A stretch of DNA of 64,000 nt from Ruminococcus sp. OA3 (GTDB taxonomy: Bacteria; Bacillota; Clostridia; Lachnospirales; Lachnospiraceae). Position numbers and translations under genes: made by a program. Position 1 is the first letter of the stretch, and every line of letters begins with the position of its first letter. The notes beneath the pieces are model-generated. The model was not told the origin of the DNA and made no database searches. It was given only the letters and a program-made list of their open reading frames with translations. The stretch is from contig NZ_JAKNTO010000001.1 in the NCBI RefSeq assembly GCF_022440845.1, positions 2,480,001 to 2,544,000 of the forward strand, written 5' to 3'. Shown in pieces: positions 32,972 to 41,096 of the stretch.

Positions 32972-34718
32972 AAGTATCAAGAGAATCATACAATGGACAG
33001 GACCTTATAAAAAGAGGCTTTTTGTGGGATGCGTCTGCTCATTTTTCGCCACCTGGTGTACTGCGGGACCGGTTATGCTGGCAGCCTGGGCGCTGGGGCT
33101 GATCATCGGTGACAGCCGGGGAGAAACAGCCGTCAGCAGTTCACTGATCTGGATCTGTCTGGCTGGAACTGTTGTCATGATCCTTCTTCGTTTTCTTTTC
33201 ACATATGGAAAGAACCGGCTGCAGGAGAGCATCGGTACGGAACGGGCCGCGGAGCAAAGGATACAGATCGGCGATGTTCTGAAGCGGGTCTCCCTGGGAT
33301 ACTTTTCAGAAAATAACACAGGAGACATTCTGGCGGCAACTACTACTGAACTTTCTGCCCTGGAGCTGCAGAGTATGAAGATGATTGATTCTGTCGTGGG
33401 CGGTTATATTCAAATACTGGCCATTGTGCTGTGCGTGAGCTTCTTCTGTCCTGTGGCCGCGCTTATAACTGTCGTTGGAGTGCTGCTTTCCACGTTTGCG
33501 CTCTGTGGGATCAGCCGGCAGAGCAGCCGCACGGCGCCGGTAAACCACAAGGCCAAGGAGGATCTGTCCGCCGCTACCATCGAGTATGTACGGGGACTGG
33601 CAATTGTCAAGTCTTTTGGCGGCAAAGGAGCATCCGCCAAACGGTTCCGGGATGCCAGCCGGGACAGCCGGGATATCTGTATAAAAAATGAATATGGTTT
33701 CGTGCCGTGGAACTGTCTCCACCTGCTTTTCCTGAAAGGTGCATCTGTGGCTCTGGTGCTGGTATGTGCCCGGGAGGTAGTGCAGGGAAACCTTTCTCTG
33801 CCCATGCTGCTTATGGCGGCAATGTTCTCTTTTACTATATTTGCAGGGGTGGAGTCCATCAACGATGCGGCCCATGTGTTATCGGTTATTGGTTCGGCTA
33901 TGGATAAACTGGAAAAAATAGAATGTGCAGCATACATTGATCAGGGGGGACAGGAGATAGCGCCCGACCAGAACAATATTGTCTTCCGGCATGTATCATT
34001 CGGTTACGGAGAACGGGAAATCCTGCATGATATATCCTTTACAATACCGCAAAATGCAACAACGGCTATCGTAGGCCCCTCCGGCAGCGGAAAAAGTACT
34101 ATTTGCAGCCTGATTGCCCGGTTCTATGATGTGCAGGCAGGAAGTATTACTTTTGGCGGCCATGACCTGAGGGAATTCACCTGTGACAGCCTGTTAAGAA
34201 ACATCTCCATGGTGTTTCAGAATGTATATCTCTTCCATGACACCATCTGCAACAACATTATGTTTGGAAGACCAGGTGCGACAAGGGAGGAGGTCATTGC
34301 AGCGGCCCGGGCGGCACGGTGCCATGACTTTATCATGGAACTGACCGACGGCTATGATACCATTGTGGGAGAGGGAGGATGCACCCTGTCCGGCGGAGAG
34401 AAACAGAGGATATCTGTCGCACGGGCCATATTGAAGGACGCACCTGTAATTATTCTGGATGAGGCTACCGCCAGTGTGGACCCGGAGAACGAACACGAGA
34501 TTCAGGCAGCCATTTCCGCACTGGTACAGGGAAAGACTATCATTATGATCGCACACAGGCTGACCACTATTGAAAATGCGGACCAGATTCTTGTGGTGGA
34601 GGATGGCCGGATCGGGCAGCGGGGAACTCATCAGGAACTGATTTGTGAGGATGGCTTATACCGAAATTTTGTAAACATCCGGGAGCGGGCGGAGGGATGG
34701 AAGATCGCGGAAAAATGA
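32964..34718 (+). CDS. Half-size ABC transporter, second subunit of a YbtPQ/IrtAB-like pair
   Basis: 584 residues: six helices, then Walker A GPSGSGKST (near 371), signature LSGGEKQRISVARA, Walker B VIILDEATASVD. The start is inside the end of the previous gene (ATGTTTAA overlap) and shares its reading direction. Its closest relative in the window is 22860. A strong terminator at 34805 closes the operon that began at 27373. Confidence 0.88.
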   Translation: MFKSIKRIIQWTGPYKKRLFVGCVCSFFATWCTAGPVMLAAWALGLIIGDSRGETAVSSSLIWICLAGTVVMILLRFLFTYGKNRLQESIGTERAAEQRIQIGDVLKRVSLGYFSENNTGDILAATTTELSALELQSMKMIDSVVGGYIQILAIVLCVSFFCPVAALITVVGVLLSTFALCGISRQSSRTAPVNHKAKEDLSAATIEYVRGLAIVKSFGGKGASAKRFRDASRDSRDICIKNEYGFVPWNCLHLLFLKGASVALVLVCAREVVQGNLSLPMLLMAAMFSFTIFAGVESINDAAHVLSVIGSAMDKLEKIECAAYIDQGGQEIAPDQNNIVFRHVSFGYGEREILHDISFTIPQNATTAIVGPSGSGKSTICSLIARFYDVQAGSITFGGHDLREFTCDSLLRNISMVFQNVYLFHDTICNNIMFGRPGATREEVIAAARAARCHDFIMELTDGYDTIVGEGGCTLSGGEKQRISVARAILKDAPVIILDEATASVDPENEHEIQAAISALVQGKTIIMIAHRLTTIENADQILVVEDGRIGQRGTHQELICEDGLYRNFVNIRERAEGWKIAEK

Positions 34719-34804
34719 ACAGAGCAGCGGATTCAAAACAGATGTTGAAATAATCCTTGACTGTACGGATTTGGGTGTAGTAAGATAAAGTTGGATCAGG
34801 TATT

Positions 34805-34833
34805 AAAAAATGCGGTTTACTGCCGCATTTTTT
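34805..34833 (+). terminator. Intrinsic terminator of the 27373-34718 operon
   Basis: AAAAAATGCGG pairs perfectly with CCGCATTTTTT around a 7-nt loop; the 3' arm is a T-run. Confidence 0.9.
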
Positions 34834-34842
34834 ATCAGCATC

Positions 34843-34860
34843 AGTTAGTTAAAGCTAACT
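34843..34860. promoter_or_regulatory. Metal-regulator box, site C (AGTTAG-N6-CTAACT)
   Basis: AGTTAG-ttaaag-CTAACT lies 52 bp before the DtxR-family gene, overlapping a possible -35 region (-10 candidate TATAAA at 34878-34883). It is consistent with autoregulation. Confidence 0.75.
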
Positions 34861-34911
34861 TACGCTGCCTGGTTTTTTATAAAACAATAAAAACAGAAGG
34901 GAGGCGACGTG

Positions 34912-35310
34912 ATGCAGGTATATGAGTCCGGAGAGGATTATCTCGAGATGATCCTGATCCTGCAAAATGAAGGAAGAGAGGTGCGTTCCGTTGATATCGC
35001 TGAAGCGATGAATGTATCCAAAGCCAGTGTCAGTGTGGCGATGAAAAATTTGAGGGAAGGCGGTTATGTCACCATGGGTGAGCATCGCGTTATATTCCTG
35101 ACTTCCGTGGGAAGGCGGCTTGCAGAAACCATGTACGAGAGACATCTTCTGTTTTCTGATGTATTGTCTGCCCTGGGAGTGGATCAGGATACTGCTTTGA
35201 ATGATGCCTGCCGTATAGAGCATGCCATCAGTGCGGAAAGTTTTCGTGCACTGAAAGCATATTTTCAGGAAAAAGGAGTGGCAGCAGAACAGGAAGACAA
35301 TGCGGATTGA
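34912..35310 (+). CDS. DtxR/MntR-family metal-dependent transcriptional regulator
   Basis: 132 residues, short form without the SH3-like FeoA domain. The HTH spans about 8-65 (EDYLEMI, then VRSVDIAEAMNVSKASVSVAMKNL in part). The metal-site residues read Asp9, Glu12, His78, Cys100, Glu103 and His104 (DACRIEH). Asp at the first position is as in the Mn2+ sensor MntR, while Cys100 matches the Cys of the Fe2+ sensor DtxR, so the metal choice is mixed. GGGAGG fits ATG 34912 (7 nt) better than GTG 34909. It is between the two ECF/ABC loci, with its own box C, and is the obvious candidate reader of all four GTTAG boxes. Confidence 0.9.
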   Translation: MQVYESGEDYLEMILILQNEGREVRSVDIAEAMNVSKASVSVAMKNLREGGYVTMGEHRVIFLTSVGRRLAETMYERHLLFSDVLSALGVDQDTALNDACRIEHAISAESFRALKAYFQEKGVAAEQEDNAD

Positions 35311-35327
35311 TTCAGTTATTTTACAGC

Positions 35328-35365
35328 GGGGCATGAGCAGTTATTAAACTGCCCATGCCCTTTTT
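35328..35365. terminator. Terminator between the DtxR-family gene and the convergent AraC gene
   Basis: GGGCATG-a-GCAGTT pairs with AACTGC-c-CATGCCC, followed by TTTTT. Confidence 0.85.
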
Positions 35366-35381
35366 GTGACGACAGGCAGTC

Positions 35382-36347
35382 TCACTTCCTGGAAGTCTTC
35401 CGAAATTCCGCAGGAGAAAACCCCGTACTTTTACGGAACAGTTCGGCAAAGCGGCTTTGATTCTGGTAACCTACGACCTGGGAAATCTGCCGGATGGTCA
35501 GATCTGTACAGGTAAGCAGATGCTCTGCCTGACTCATGCGCCGCTGTTGGATATATTCGGTGGAGGTACAGCCATGTACCTGTCTGAAGGTTTTTTTCAG
35601 CTTTGTAGTTCCCATACAGGCGATTTTTGCCAGCCGTTCCATTGGAAGTGTGGAGGCACAGTGATCGTTGATATAAGCCGTGACGTTGTCTATCCGCATC
35701 TGATCTTCCCGGGTAATATACCGGTCCGGCCACGCCTGCTGCGTCCTGTGCCGGGCAACCACCAGAGAGACTGCTTCAGCGACTTTGCTCTCGTAGAAAA
35801 GATTGGCAGCGATGCCCTCACCCCGGTAGTCGCGGACCTGCCGGAGCAGGCGGACCATATCCGGGAAATCCTCCGTCTGGTCTACGAAACGGAAAGCCTC
35901 CGCCGGGTTCACATACTCATTCGGGTATTGTTCCCTGAGATATCCCTCATAATAAGCTGGCGTAATCTCGATCCCGATGCAGGTGATGGGGATATTCTTA
36001 TGGATTAACACGCGGTAGGGCTCCTCACCACCCAGAAAAGTCTTGACACAGCCGGCGCTCAGCCGCCGGTACGGCGCCAGTTCCTCACCCGAGATAGACT
36101 GGTACCAGGTGATACTCAGGCATTCAGGGAAACGAAACTCCAGAAAAGAATCCTCATAAAAGAAAAAGTCATGGATTTTGATATTGAACAGGTCTTTTTG
36201 CGCATAAGTCCAAAAGTACCCTGTTCCGCTGTCACCGGTCTGCCGCCAGCACAGGCCCATAGGACCGTAGCGTCTGTTTTCCGGCTCCGGGATAAAGCCG
36301 TGACGGAGCATAATGGGTCTGTAGATTTCATCGATCATATCTGCCAT
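35382..36347 (-). CDS. AraC-family transcriptional regulator
   Basis: 321 residues. The C-terminal double HTH (about 220-321) contains LPMERLAKIACMGTTKLKKTF and LTIRQISQVVGYQNQSRFAELF. The N-terminal domain is of the same unrecognised type as the protein at 30096. An in-frame ATG at 36458 would overlap metal box D; the ATG at 36347 has GAGGTG 8 nt upstream and is preferred. It is divergent from ECF operon 2. Two direct repeats of the GTCCAATC motif, 21 bp apart, are just upstream of its start. Confidence 0.9.
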   Translation of the reverse strand: MADMIDEIYRPIMLRHGFIPEPENRRYGPMGLCWRQTGDSGTGYFWTYAQKDLFNIKIHDFFFYEDSFLEFRFPECLSITWYQSISGEELAPYRRLSAGCVKTFLGGEEPYRVLIHKNIPITCIGIEITPAYYEGYLREQYPNEYVNPAEAFRFVDQTEDFPDMVRLLRQVRDYRGEGIAANLFYESKVAEAVSLVVARHRTQQAWPDRYITREDQMRIDNVTAYINDHCASTLPMERLAKIACMGTTKLKKTFRQVHGCTSTEYIQQRRMSQAEHLLTCTDLTIRQISQVVGYQNQSRFAELFRKSTGFSPAEFRKTSRK

Positions 36348-36361
36348 ATTCTTCACACCTC

Positions 36362-36391
36362 GATTGGACGAATAATCACCTTGATTGGACG
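36362..36391 (-). promoter_or_regulatory. Candidate AraC-regulator site, two direct repeats 21 bp apart
   Basis: On the minus strand CGTCCAATC occurs at 36362-36370 and 36383-36391. A 21-bp step is two helical turns, typical for an AraC monomer or dimer binding two half-sites. It is between the AraC gene and ECF operon 2. Confidence 0.6.
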
Positions 36392-36447
36392 TTTCCGTGC
36401 AGAGCCTATTGCCGTCCTCAGGAAAGCGTCGTAAAATAAATTTTGTG

Positions 36448-36463
36448 GTTAGTATCATCTAAC
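36448..36463. promoter_or_regulatory. Metal-regulator box, site D (GTTAG-N6-CTAAC)
   Basis: GTTAG-tatcat-CTAAC, in the divergent region between the AraC gene (minus) and the ECF S gene at 36528 (plus), 65 bp before the S start. It could control both directions. Confidence 0.75.
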
Positions 36464-36527
36464 TAAAAAGTAGCATATTCTGAACCCTCCGTCAAGGAGG
36501 AGACAAAATCACAGGAGGAAGACTGAT

Positions 36528-37139
36528 ATGATGAAACAACTCTATCCCGATAAAAAGGGTCTGACTGTACGGGACATTGTTTCCACGGGTATTTTTACTG
36601 CATTGTTCTTCGTGTTCTACATGCTGGGGGGAGTCTTTTTTGCTCCGAACCCTGTGCTGACCTTTTATATGCCCATGGGCTCCGCCCTTCTTTGCGGACC
36701 TGTCTTTATGGTGCTGGCTGCCAAGGTACACAAGCGCTGGTCCATTACCATCCTGGGGACTATAATCGGTCTTGTACTGTTTGCCACGGGAATGCACTGG
36801 GCTATGGCCCTGGGTGTTATCGTCTGCGGCATTCTGGCGGACGTGGTGGCGGGTTTTGGTAATTACCGGAGTATTCCCATGGATATCCTGGCGTACATGG
36901 TGCTGAGCTTTGGGTCCACCGGCAGTTATATCGTATTTTTTATCGATCCCCAGGGCTGGACGGGTACCATGCTGAGAAACGGCACGACTCAGGATTACAT
37001 AACCACCATGCAGTCATCCTGCCCCGCCTGGATGCCTCCGCTTGTGCTGATTGGAACCCTGGCCGTGGCGGGGTTAAGCGCCTGGGCGGGCAGCCGCATG
37101 GTGCGCAGGCAGTTTGATAAGGCGGGGATTACGGGATGA
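36528..37139 (+). CDS. ECF transporter S component, MptD/Trep_Strep family
   Basis: 203-residue membrane protein, paralogue of 27373. It has the same order of elements: a short basic N-terminus, TVRDIVSTGIFTALFFVFYM as helix 1, a second helix with FYMPMGSALLCGPVFMVL, and a basic C-terminal tail (MVRRQFDKAGITG). GGAGG lies 9 nt before the ATG, with a second Met directly after. Its stop overlaps the T gene start (ATGA). It differs in sequence from 27373 through the middle helices, so the two systems may take different substrates. Confidence 0.88.
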   Translation: MMKQLYPDKKGLTVRDIVSTGIFTALFFVFYMLGGVFFAPNPVLTFYMPMGSALLCGPVFMVLAAKVHKRWSITILGTIIGLVLFATGMHWAMALGVIVCGILADVVAGFGNYRSIPMDILAYMVLSFGSTGSYIVFFIDPQGWTGTMLRNGTTQDYITTMQSSCPAWMPPLVLIGTLAVAGLSAWAGSRMVRRQFDKAGITG

Positions 37140-37855
37140 GAAAACTGAAACAGTCCGGCCTTTGGCTGGATCCCAGGACCAAGGCTGTGATACTTATACT
37201 GTGCATTCTTTCTGCAGCACTGGCTCCATCCATCACATACAACTGTGGGCTGGTGCTGCTGACGGCCATACTGGCACTGAGTTTTGGAAGGACCAGGGCA
37301 GCATTGCTGGGTGCGGCTGGATATGTGCTCATCTGCCTGATGACTGCAGGTGCATTAAAATTGGAGCCAGGCACACTGAAAACCATGTTCATTGCTGCCT
37401 TCGGCCTGTTTCACAAGGTCTATCCCTGCGGGATGCTGTCCGGTGTATTGCTCTCAACCACTAAGGCAAGCGAATTCCTGAGCGCGATGAGCCGGATTCA
37501 TGCACCCAAAACCCTGACAGTATCTCTGGCAGTTATGCTTCGGTACCTGCCTGCCGTCCGGGAGGACTGGGGATGCATCAAAGATGCCATGCGCCTGCGT
37601 GACGTGGCACCGTCCCTGGGGAGCTTTCTCTGCCATCCGGCCATGACGGCGGAGTGCCTTTATGTGCCGCTGATGATGTCTGCTTCAAAGGCTGCAGATG
37701 AGCTTTCAATTGCAGCGGTGACCCGGGGGATCGAAAATCCCAGACCGCGCTCCTGCATGGTGAGGATCCGGTTTGGTCCTGCGGATGCAGCCGCGGTGAT
37801 GTTCTTTCTTATCTATTTGCTGGCGGGACAATTTTGGAAGGGGGTGTTTGTATGA
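37136..37855 (+). CDS. ECF transporter T component (CbiQ-like)
   Basis: 239-residue membrane protein, paralogue of 27980. The C-terminal coupling motifs are KDAMRLRDVAPSLGS and AAVTRGIENPRPRS. It overlaps S by 4 nt (ATGA) and the A gene by 4 nt, so the S-T-A unit is made together. Confidence 0.9.
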   Translation: MRKLKQSGLWLDPRTKAVILILCILSAALAPSITYNCGLVLLTAILALSFGRTRAALLGAAGYVLICLMTAGALKLEPGTLKTMFIAAFGLFHKVYPCGMLSGVLLSTTKASEFLSAMSRIHAPKTLTVSLAVMLRYLPAVREDWGCIKDAMRLRDVAPSLGSFLCHPAMTAECLYVPLMMSASKAADELSIAAVTRGIENPRPRSCMVRIRFGPADAAAVMFFLIYLLAGQFWKGVFV

Positions 37856-39339
37856 TCTGCTGGAAAGATATCACCTTTGCATATCAGGGACAGGAGGCCG
37901 GCGGGCTGAAGGGGGTAAACCTGAAGGTCTCCAGGGGAGAATGCATCCTGTTCTGCGGCCGCAGCGGCTGTGGAAAGACAACTATGCTGAGACTTGCCAA
38001 CGGTCTGATTCCGGGATTTTTTCCGGGTAAGGGTGAAGGAGGCGTCCGTCTTGAGAATCAGGAACTATCCGGAATTCCCATGTACCAGCTGGCAGAGCGG
38101 ATAGGTTCCGTATTCCAGAATCCCCGCACTCAGTTTTTCAATGTTGACACGGACAGTGAGATTGCTTTTGGCATCGAGAATGAGGCGCTGCCGCCGGAAG
38201 AACTGAAGAAGAGAGTGGAAGATACCGCAGAGGAGCTGCAGATCCGTAAACTGCGTGGCCGCAGTATTTACGCCCTGTCCGGCGGAGAAAAGCAGAAGAT
38301 TGCCTTTGCCTCGGTGTATGCCATGAACCCGGAGGTATATGTGCTGGATGAACCGTCTTCCAACCTGGACATGGCAGCCATCGATGAGCTGCGGGGACAT
38401 CTGCGCATGCTTAAAGCACAGGGCAAGACCATCCTGATTGCGGAACACCGGCTGTACTATGTGATGGAACTGGCGGACCGGATCGTCTATCTGGAGCAGG
38501 GAAAAATCGGCGGTATCTACACACCGGCAGAACTGTCTGCCATGCCGGAGGAACGACGTGCGGTCATGGGGCTGCGGGCTATGGATCTGCAGAACATTTA
38601 TCCGAAGAAAGAAGCTGTAAAAATGAAGACACCATCACTGGAAATACGAAATGTCACCCTTCGATACCAGAAAAGGAAGATCGTGGAACGGATTTGGCTG
38701 CAGGCTGCCCGGGGTGAGATCATCGCTGTGGTTGGCCAAAACGGTGCGGGAAAGAGTACTTTTTCCCGTGCGCTGTGCGGTCTGCATAAGGACTGCGAGG
38801 GGCAGTTCCTGTGGGAAGGCCGTACGATTGACCGGAAGGCAAGGCGGAAACATTCATATCTCGTCATGCAGGATGTGGGTTACGAGCTGTTTGCTGAGAG
38901 TGTGGAAAAAGAGTGCGTGTTCGGTATCAGGAATCCGGACCGGGCGCTGGTGGAGGAAACTCTCAAAGAGCTGGGGCTGACCCCTTACCGGACACAGCAC
39001 CCTAATACCCTGTCAGGAGGACAGAAACAGCGTCTGGCCACAGCGGTGAGCATGGTGTGCGGCAAGGAGATTCTGGTATTTGATGAACCCACCAGCGGAC
39101 TGGATTATGACAGTATGCTGCAGGTGGCGGTGCTCATGGAATGTCTCGCGGCCCGGGGAAACCTGGTTTTTGTGGTGACGCATGATTATGAACTGATCTG
39201 CCGGGTTTGTAACCGCATCCTTCACTTTGACGAAGGGGAGATGACAGACGATCTGGCAGTTACAGCTGCGAATATAGAAAGAATACGGGAGTTGTTTAAT
39301 GTTGGCAGAACCTGTCAGAAGGAGGGTGAAATCCTATGA
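37852..39339 (+). CDS. ECF transporter A component with two fused ATPase domains
   Basis: 495 residues. Domain 1 has Walker A GRSGCGKTT (near 37), signature LSGGEKQKIAFA, Walker B YVLDEPSSNLD. Domain 2 has Walker A GQNGAGKST (near 295), signature LSGGQKQRLATA, Walker B LVFDEPTSGLD. The start at 37852 (ATGA overlap, AAGGGGG upstream) is preferred to a TTG at 37834. It is 35 residues longer than its paralogue at 28698, mostly at the C-terminus. Confidence 0.92.
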   Translation: MICWKDITFAYQGQEAGGLKGVNLKVSRGECILFCGRSGCGKTTMLRLANGLIPGFFPGKGEGGVRLENQELSGIPMYQLAERIGSVFQNPRTQFFNVDTDSEIAFGIENEALPPEELKKRVEDTAEELQIRKLRGRSIYALSGGEKQKIAFASVYAMNPEVYVLDEPSSNLDMAAIDELRGHLRMLKAQGKTILIAEHRLYYVMELADRIVYLEQGKIGGIYTPAELSAMPEERRAVMGLRAMDLQNIYPKKEAVKMKTPSLEIRNVTLRYQKRKIVERIWLQAARGEIIAVVGQNGAGKSTFSRALCGLHKDCEGQFLWEGRTIDRKARRKHSYLVMQDVGYELFAESVEKECVFGIRNPDRALVEETLKELGLTPYRTQHPNTLSGGQKQRLATAVSMVCGKEILVFDEPTSGLDYDSMLQVAVLMECLAARGNLVFVVTHDYELICRVCNRILHFDEGEMTDDLAVTAANIERIRELFNVGRTCQKEGEIL

Positions 39340-41096
39340 AGCAAAAAAAAGTAAACCCCATGGCACTGCTGCTTAGCTGGGCAGGACCGGACAGGAAATG
39401 GCTGATCGGGTCTGTCTTCTGTGCTTTTTTCAGTGGCCTGTTCACCATCACCACATATCTGGGGCTATACCGCCTGATGGATGCAGTGCTAAACGGTGCG
39501 TGCACAAGGCAGGTGATCGCGGACAACGCGCTGTTCATTGCCGGAGGCACAGTGTGCCGGCTGGTACTGCTTGGAACCTCCGGCGTGCTCTCGCACAAGG
39601 GGGCATACGGTGCTCTGTTCCGGGTGCGGTGTATGGTGACCGAACATTTATCCAGGGTTCCTCTGGGCGCCCTGGATAAGCGGAGTACCGGAAACATCAA
39701 GACGGTACTCAATGAGGATATTGAAAAGTTAGAGCTTTTCCTGGCACATAATCTGCCGGAGATGATGGCTTATCTCACCGGTCCTGCCGTCATTTTTATC
39801 TATCTGCTGACGGTGAATGTACCCCTGGCTCTGATCTCACTGATCCCACTTCCGCTGGCAGCCGGTGTGATGGCGGTGATCTTTGCCCGCATGAACAAGG
39901 TGATGGCGAGGGCTAACCGGTCTCTCGTGAGTTTTAACTCAGTGATGATCGAATACATCAGCGGTATGAAGCTCATCAAAGCATATAATATGGGCAGCCG
40001 CTCCTTTAAAAAGTTTTCCGGTGCGATCCGGGAGGAAAATGATATCTGGAATGAGGTTGCGCACAAGACAGCACCGCCCTACGCCGCATTTATCATTGCC
40101 CTGGAATGTGGGATGCTCCTGCTGGTCCCTGTCGGGGGATTGCTTTTTCTGCAGGGATCGGTGACGGCCAGTGTCTTTTTGCTGTTCGCTTACGTGGGCG
40201 CTTTGTATCTGACAGAAATTTTGCCTTTGCAGCAGATGGGGAACAATTTCGCCCAGGCTTTAAATGGGGTGACCAAGACCAGGGAAATACTGGAACTGCC
40301 TGTGTTTGAGGGCGGTGGGGCGTTTCCGGCCCGTCACGATATTGAGCTGCGCAACACAGGTTTCTCTTATGACGGAAAGACAGTCGTGCTGCAAAACTGC
40401 AGTCTCAGGATAGCTGACGGAGAAAAGGTCGCTCTGGTGGGAGCGTCGGGAGCGGGAAAGAGCACAGTCATTGAGCTGGTCTCCCGGTTTTATGATGTTT
40501 CGGAAGGAGAGGTCCTGATTGGTGAAAAGAATGTGAAAGACATCAGCTACGAGGAACTTCTAAAGCACATATCTCTTGTCTTTCAAAAGACATTCCTGAC
40601 CAGAGACAGCGTATTTGAAAATATACGCATGGGGTCTGACGCCACATTGGAACAGGTGCGTGAAGCGGCAAAAAGAGCTCAGATTGACGAGTTCATCATG
40701 AGCCTTCCGCAGGGATATGACACCAGGGTAGGATCTTTCGGATCGCGTTTTTCCGGTGGGGAGCGTCAGCGCATTGCCATCGCGCGTGCAATACTGAAAG
40801 ATGCCCCCATACTCATCCTGGATGAAGCCACGTCGGCTGCAGATCCGGAGAATCAGGTAGAGATTGACAGGGCGATCGAAAACCTGTGCAGGGGGAAAAC
40901 TGTGATCATCGTTGCACACCGGCTGGGAGCGGTACGTATGTGTGACAAGGTTGCGGTGGTAGAAGACCATACCATCACCAGCTGCGGCAGCCATCACCAG
41001 GTGCTTGCGGAGAACGCCTACTATCGGAAAGCCTGGGAGAACTACGAGACTGCCAGGGAGGTAACGTATACCATGAAAGGGGGCGAAGGTGCATGA
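39336..41096 (+). CDS. Half-size ABC transporter, first subunit of a YbtPQ/IrtAB-like pair
   Basis: 586 residues: six helices, Walker A GASGAGKST (near 368), signature [14 protein letters not shown] (Phe instead of the common Leu), Walker B LILDEATSAAD. It shares the internal segment DIEKLELFLAHNLPE with 24605 and 31169. It overlaps the ECF A gene by 4 nt, so an ECF system and an ABC pair are on one transcript. Confidence 0.88.
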   Translation: MKQKKVNPMALLLSWAGPDRKWLIGSVFCAFFSGLFTITTYLGLYRLMDAVLNGACTRQVIADNALFIAGGTVCRLVLLGTSGVLSHKGAYGALFRVRCMVTEHLSRVPLGALDKRSTGNIKTVLNEDIEKLELFLAHNLPEMMAYLTGPAVIFIYLLTVNVPLALISLIPLPLAAGVMAVIFARMNKVMARANRSLVSFNSVMIEYISGMKLIKAYNMGSRSFKKFSGAIREENDIWNEVAHKTAPPYAAFIIALECGMLLLVPVGGLLFLQGSVTASVFLLFAYVGALYLTEILPLQQMGNNFAQALNGVTKTREILELPVFEGGGAFPARHDIELRNTGFSYDGKTVVLQNCSLRIADGEKVALVGASGAGKSTVIELVSRFYDVSEGEVLIGEKNVKDISYEELLKHISLVFQKTFLTRDSVFENIRMGSDATLEQVREAAKRAQIDEFIMSLPQGYDTRVGSFGSRFSGGERQRIAIARAILKDAPILILDEATSAADPENQVEIDRAIENLCRGKTVIIVAHRLGAVRMCDKVAVVEDHTITSCGSHHQVLAENAYYRKAWENYETAREVTYTMKGGEGA

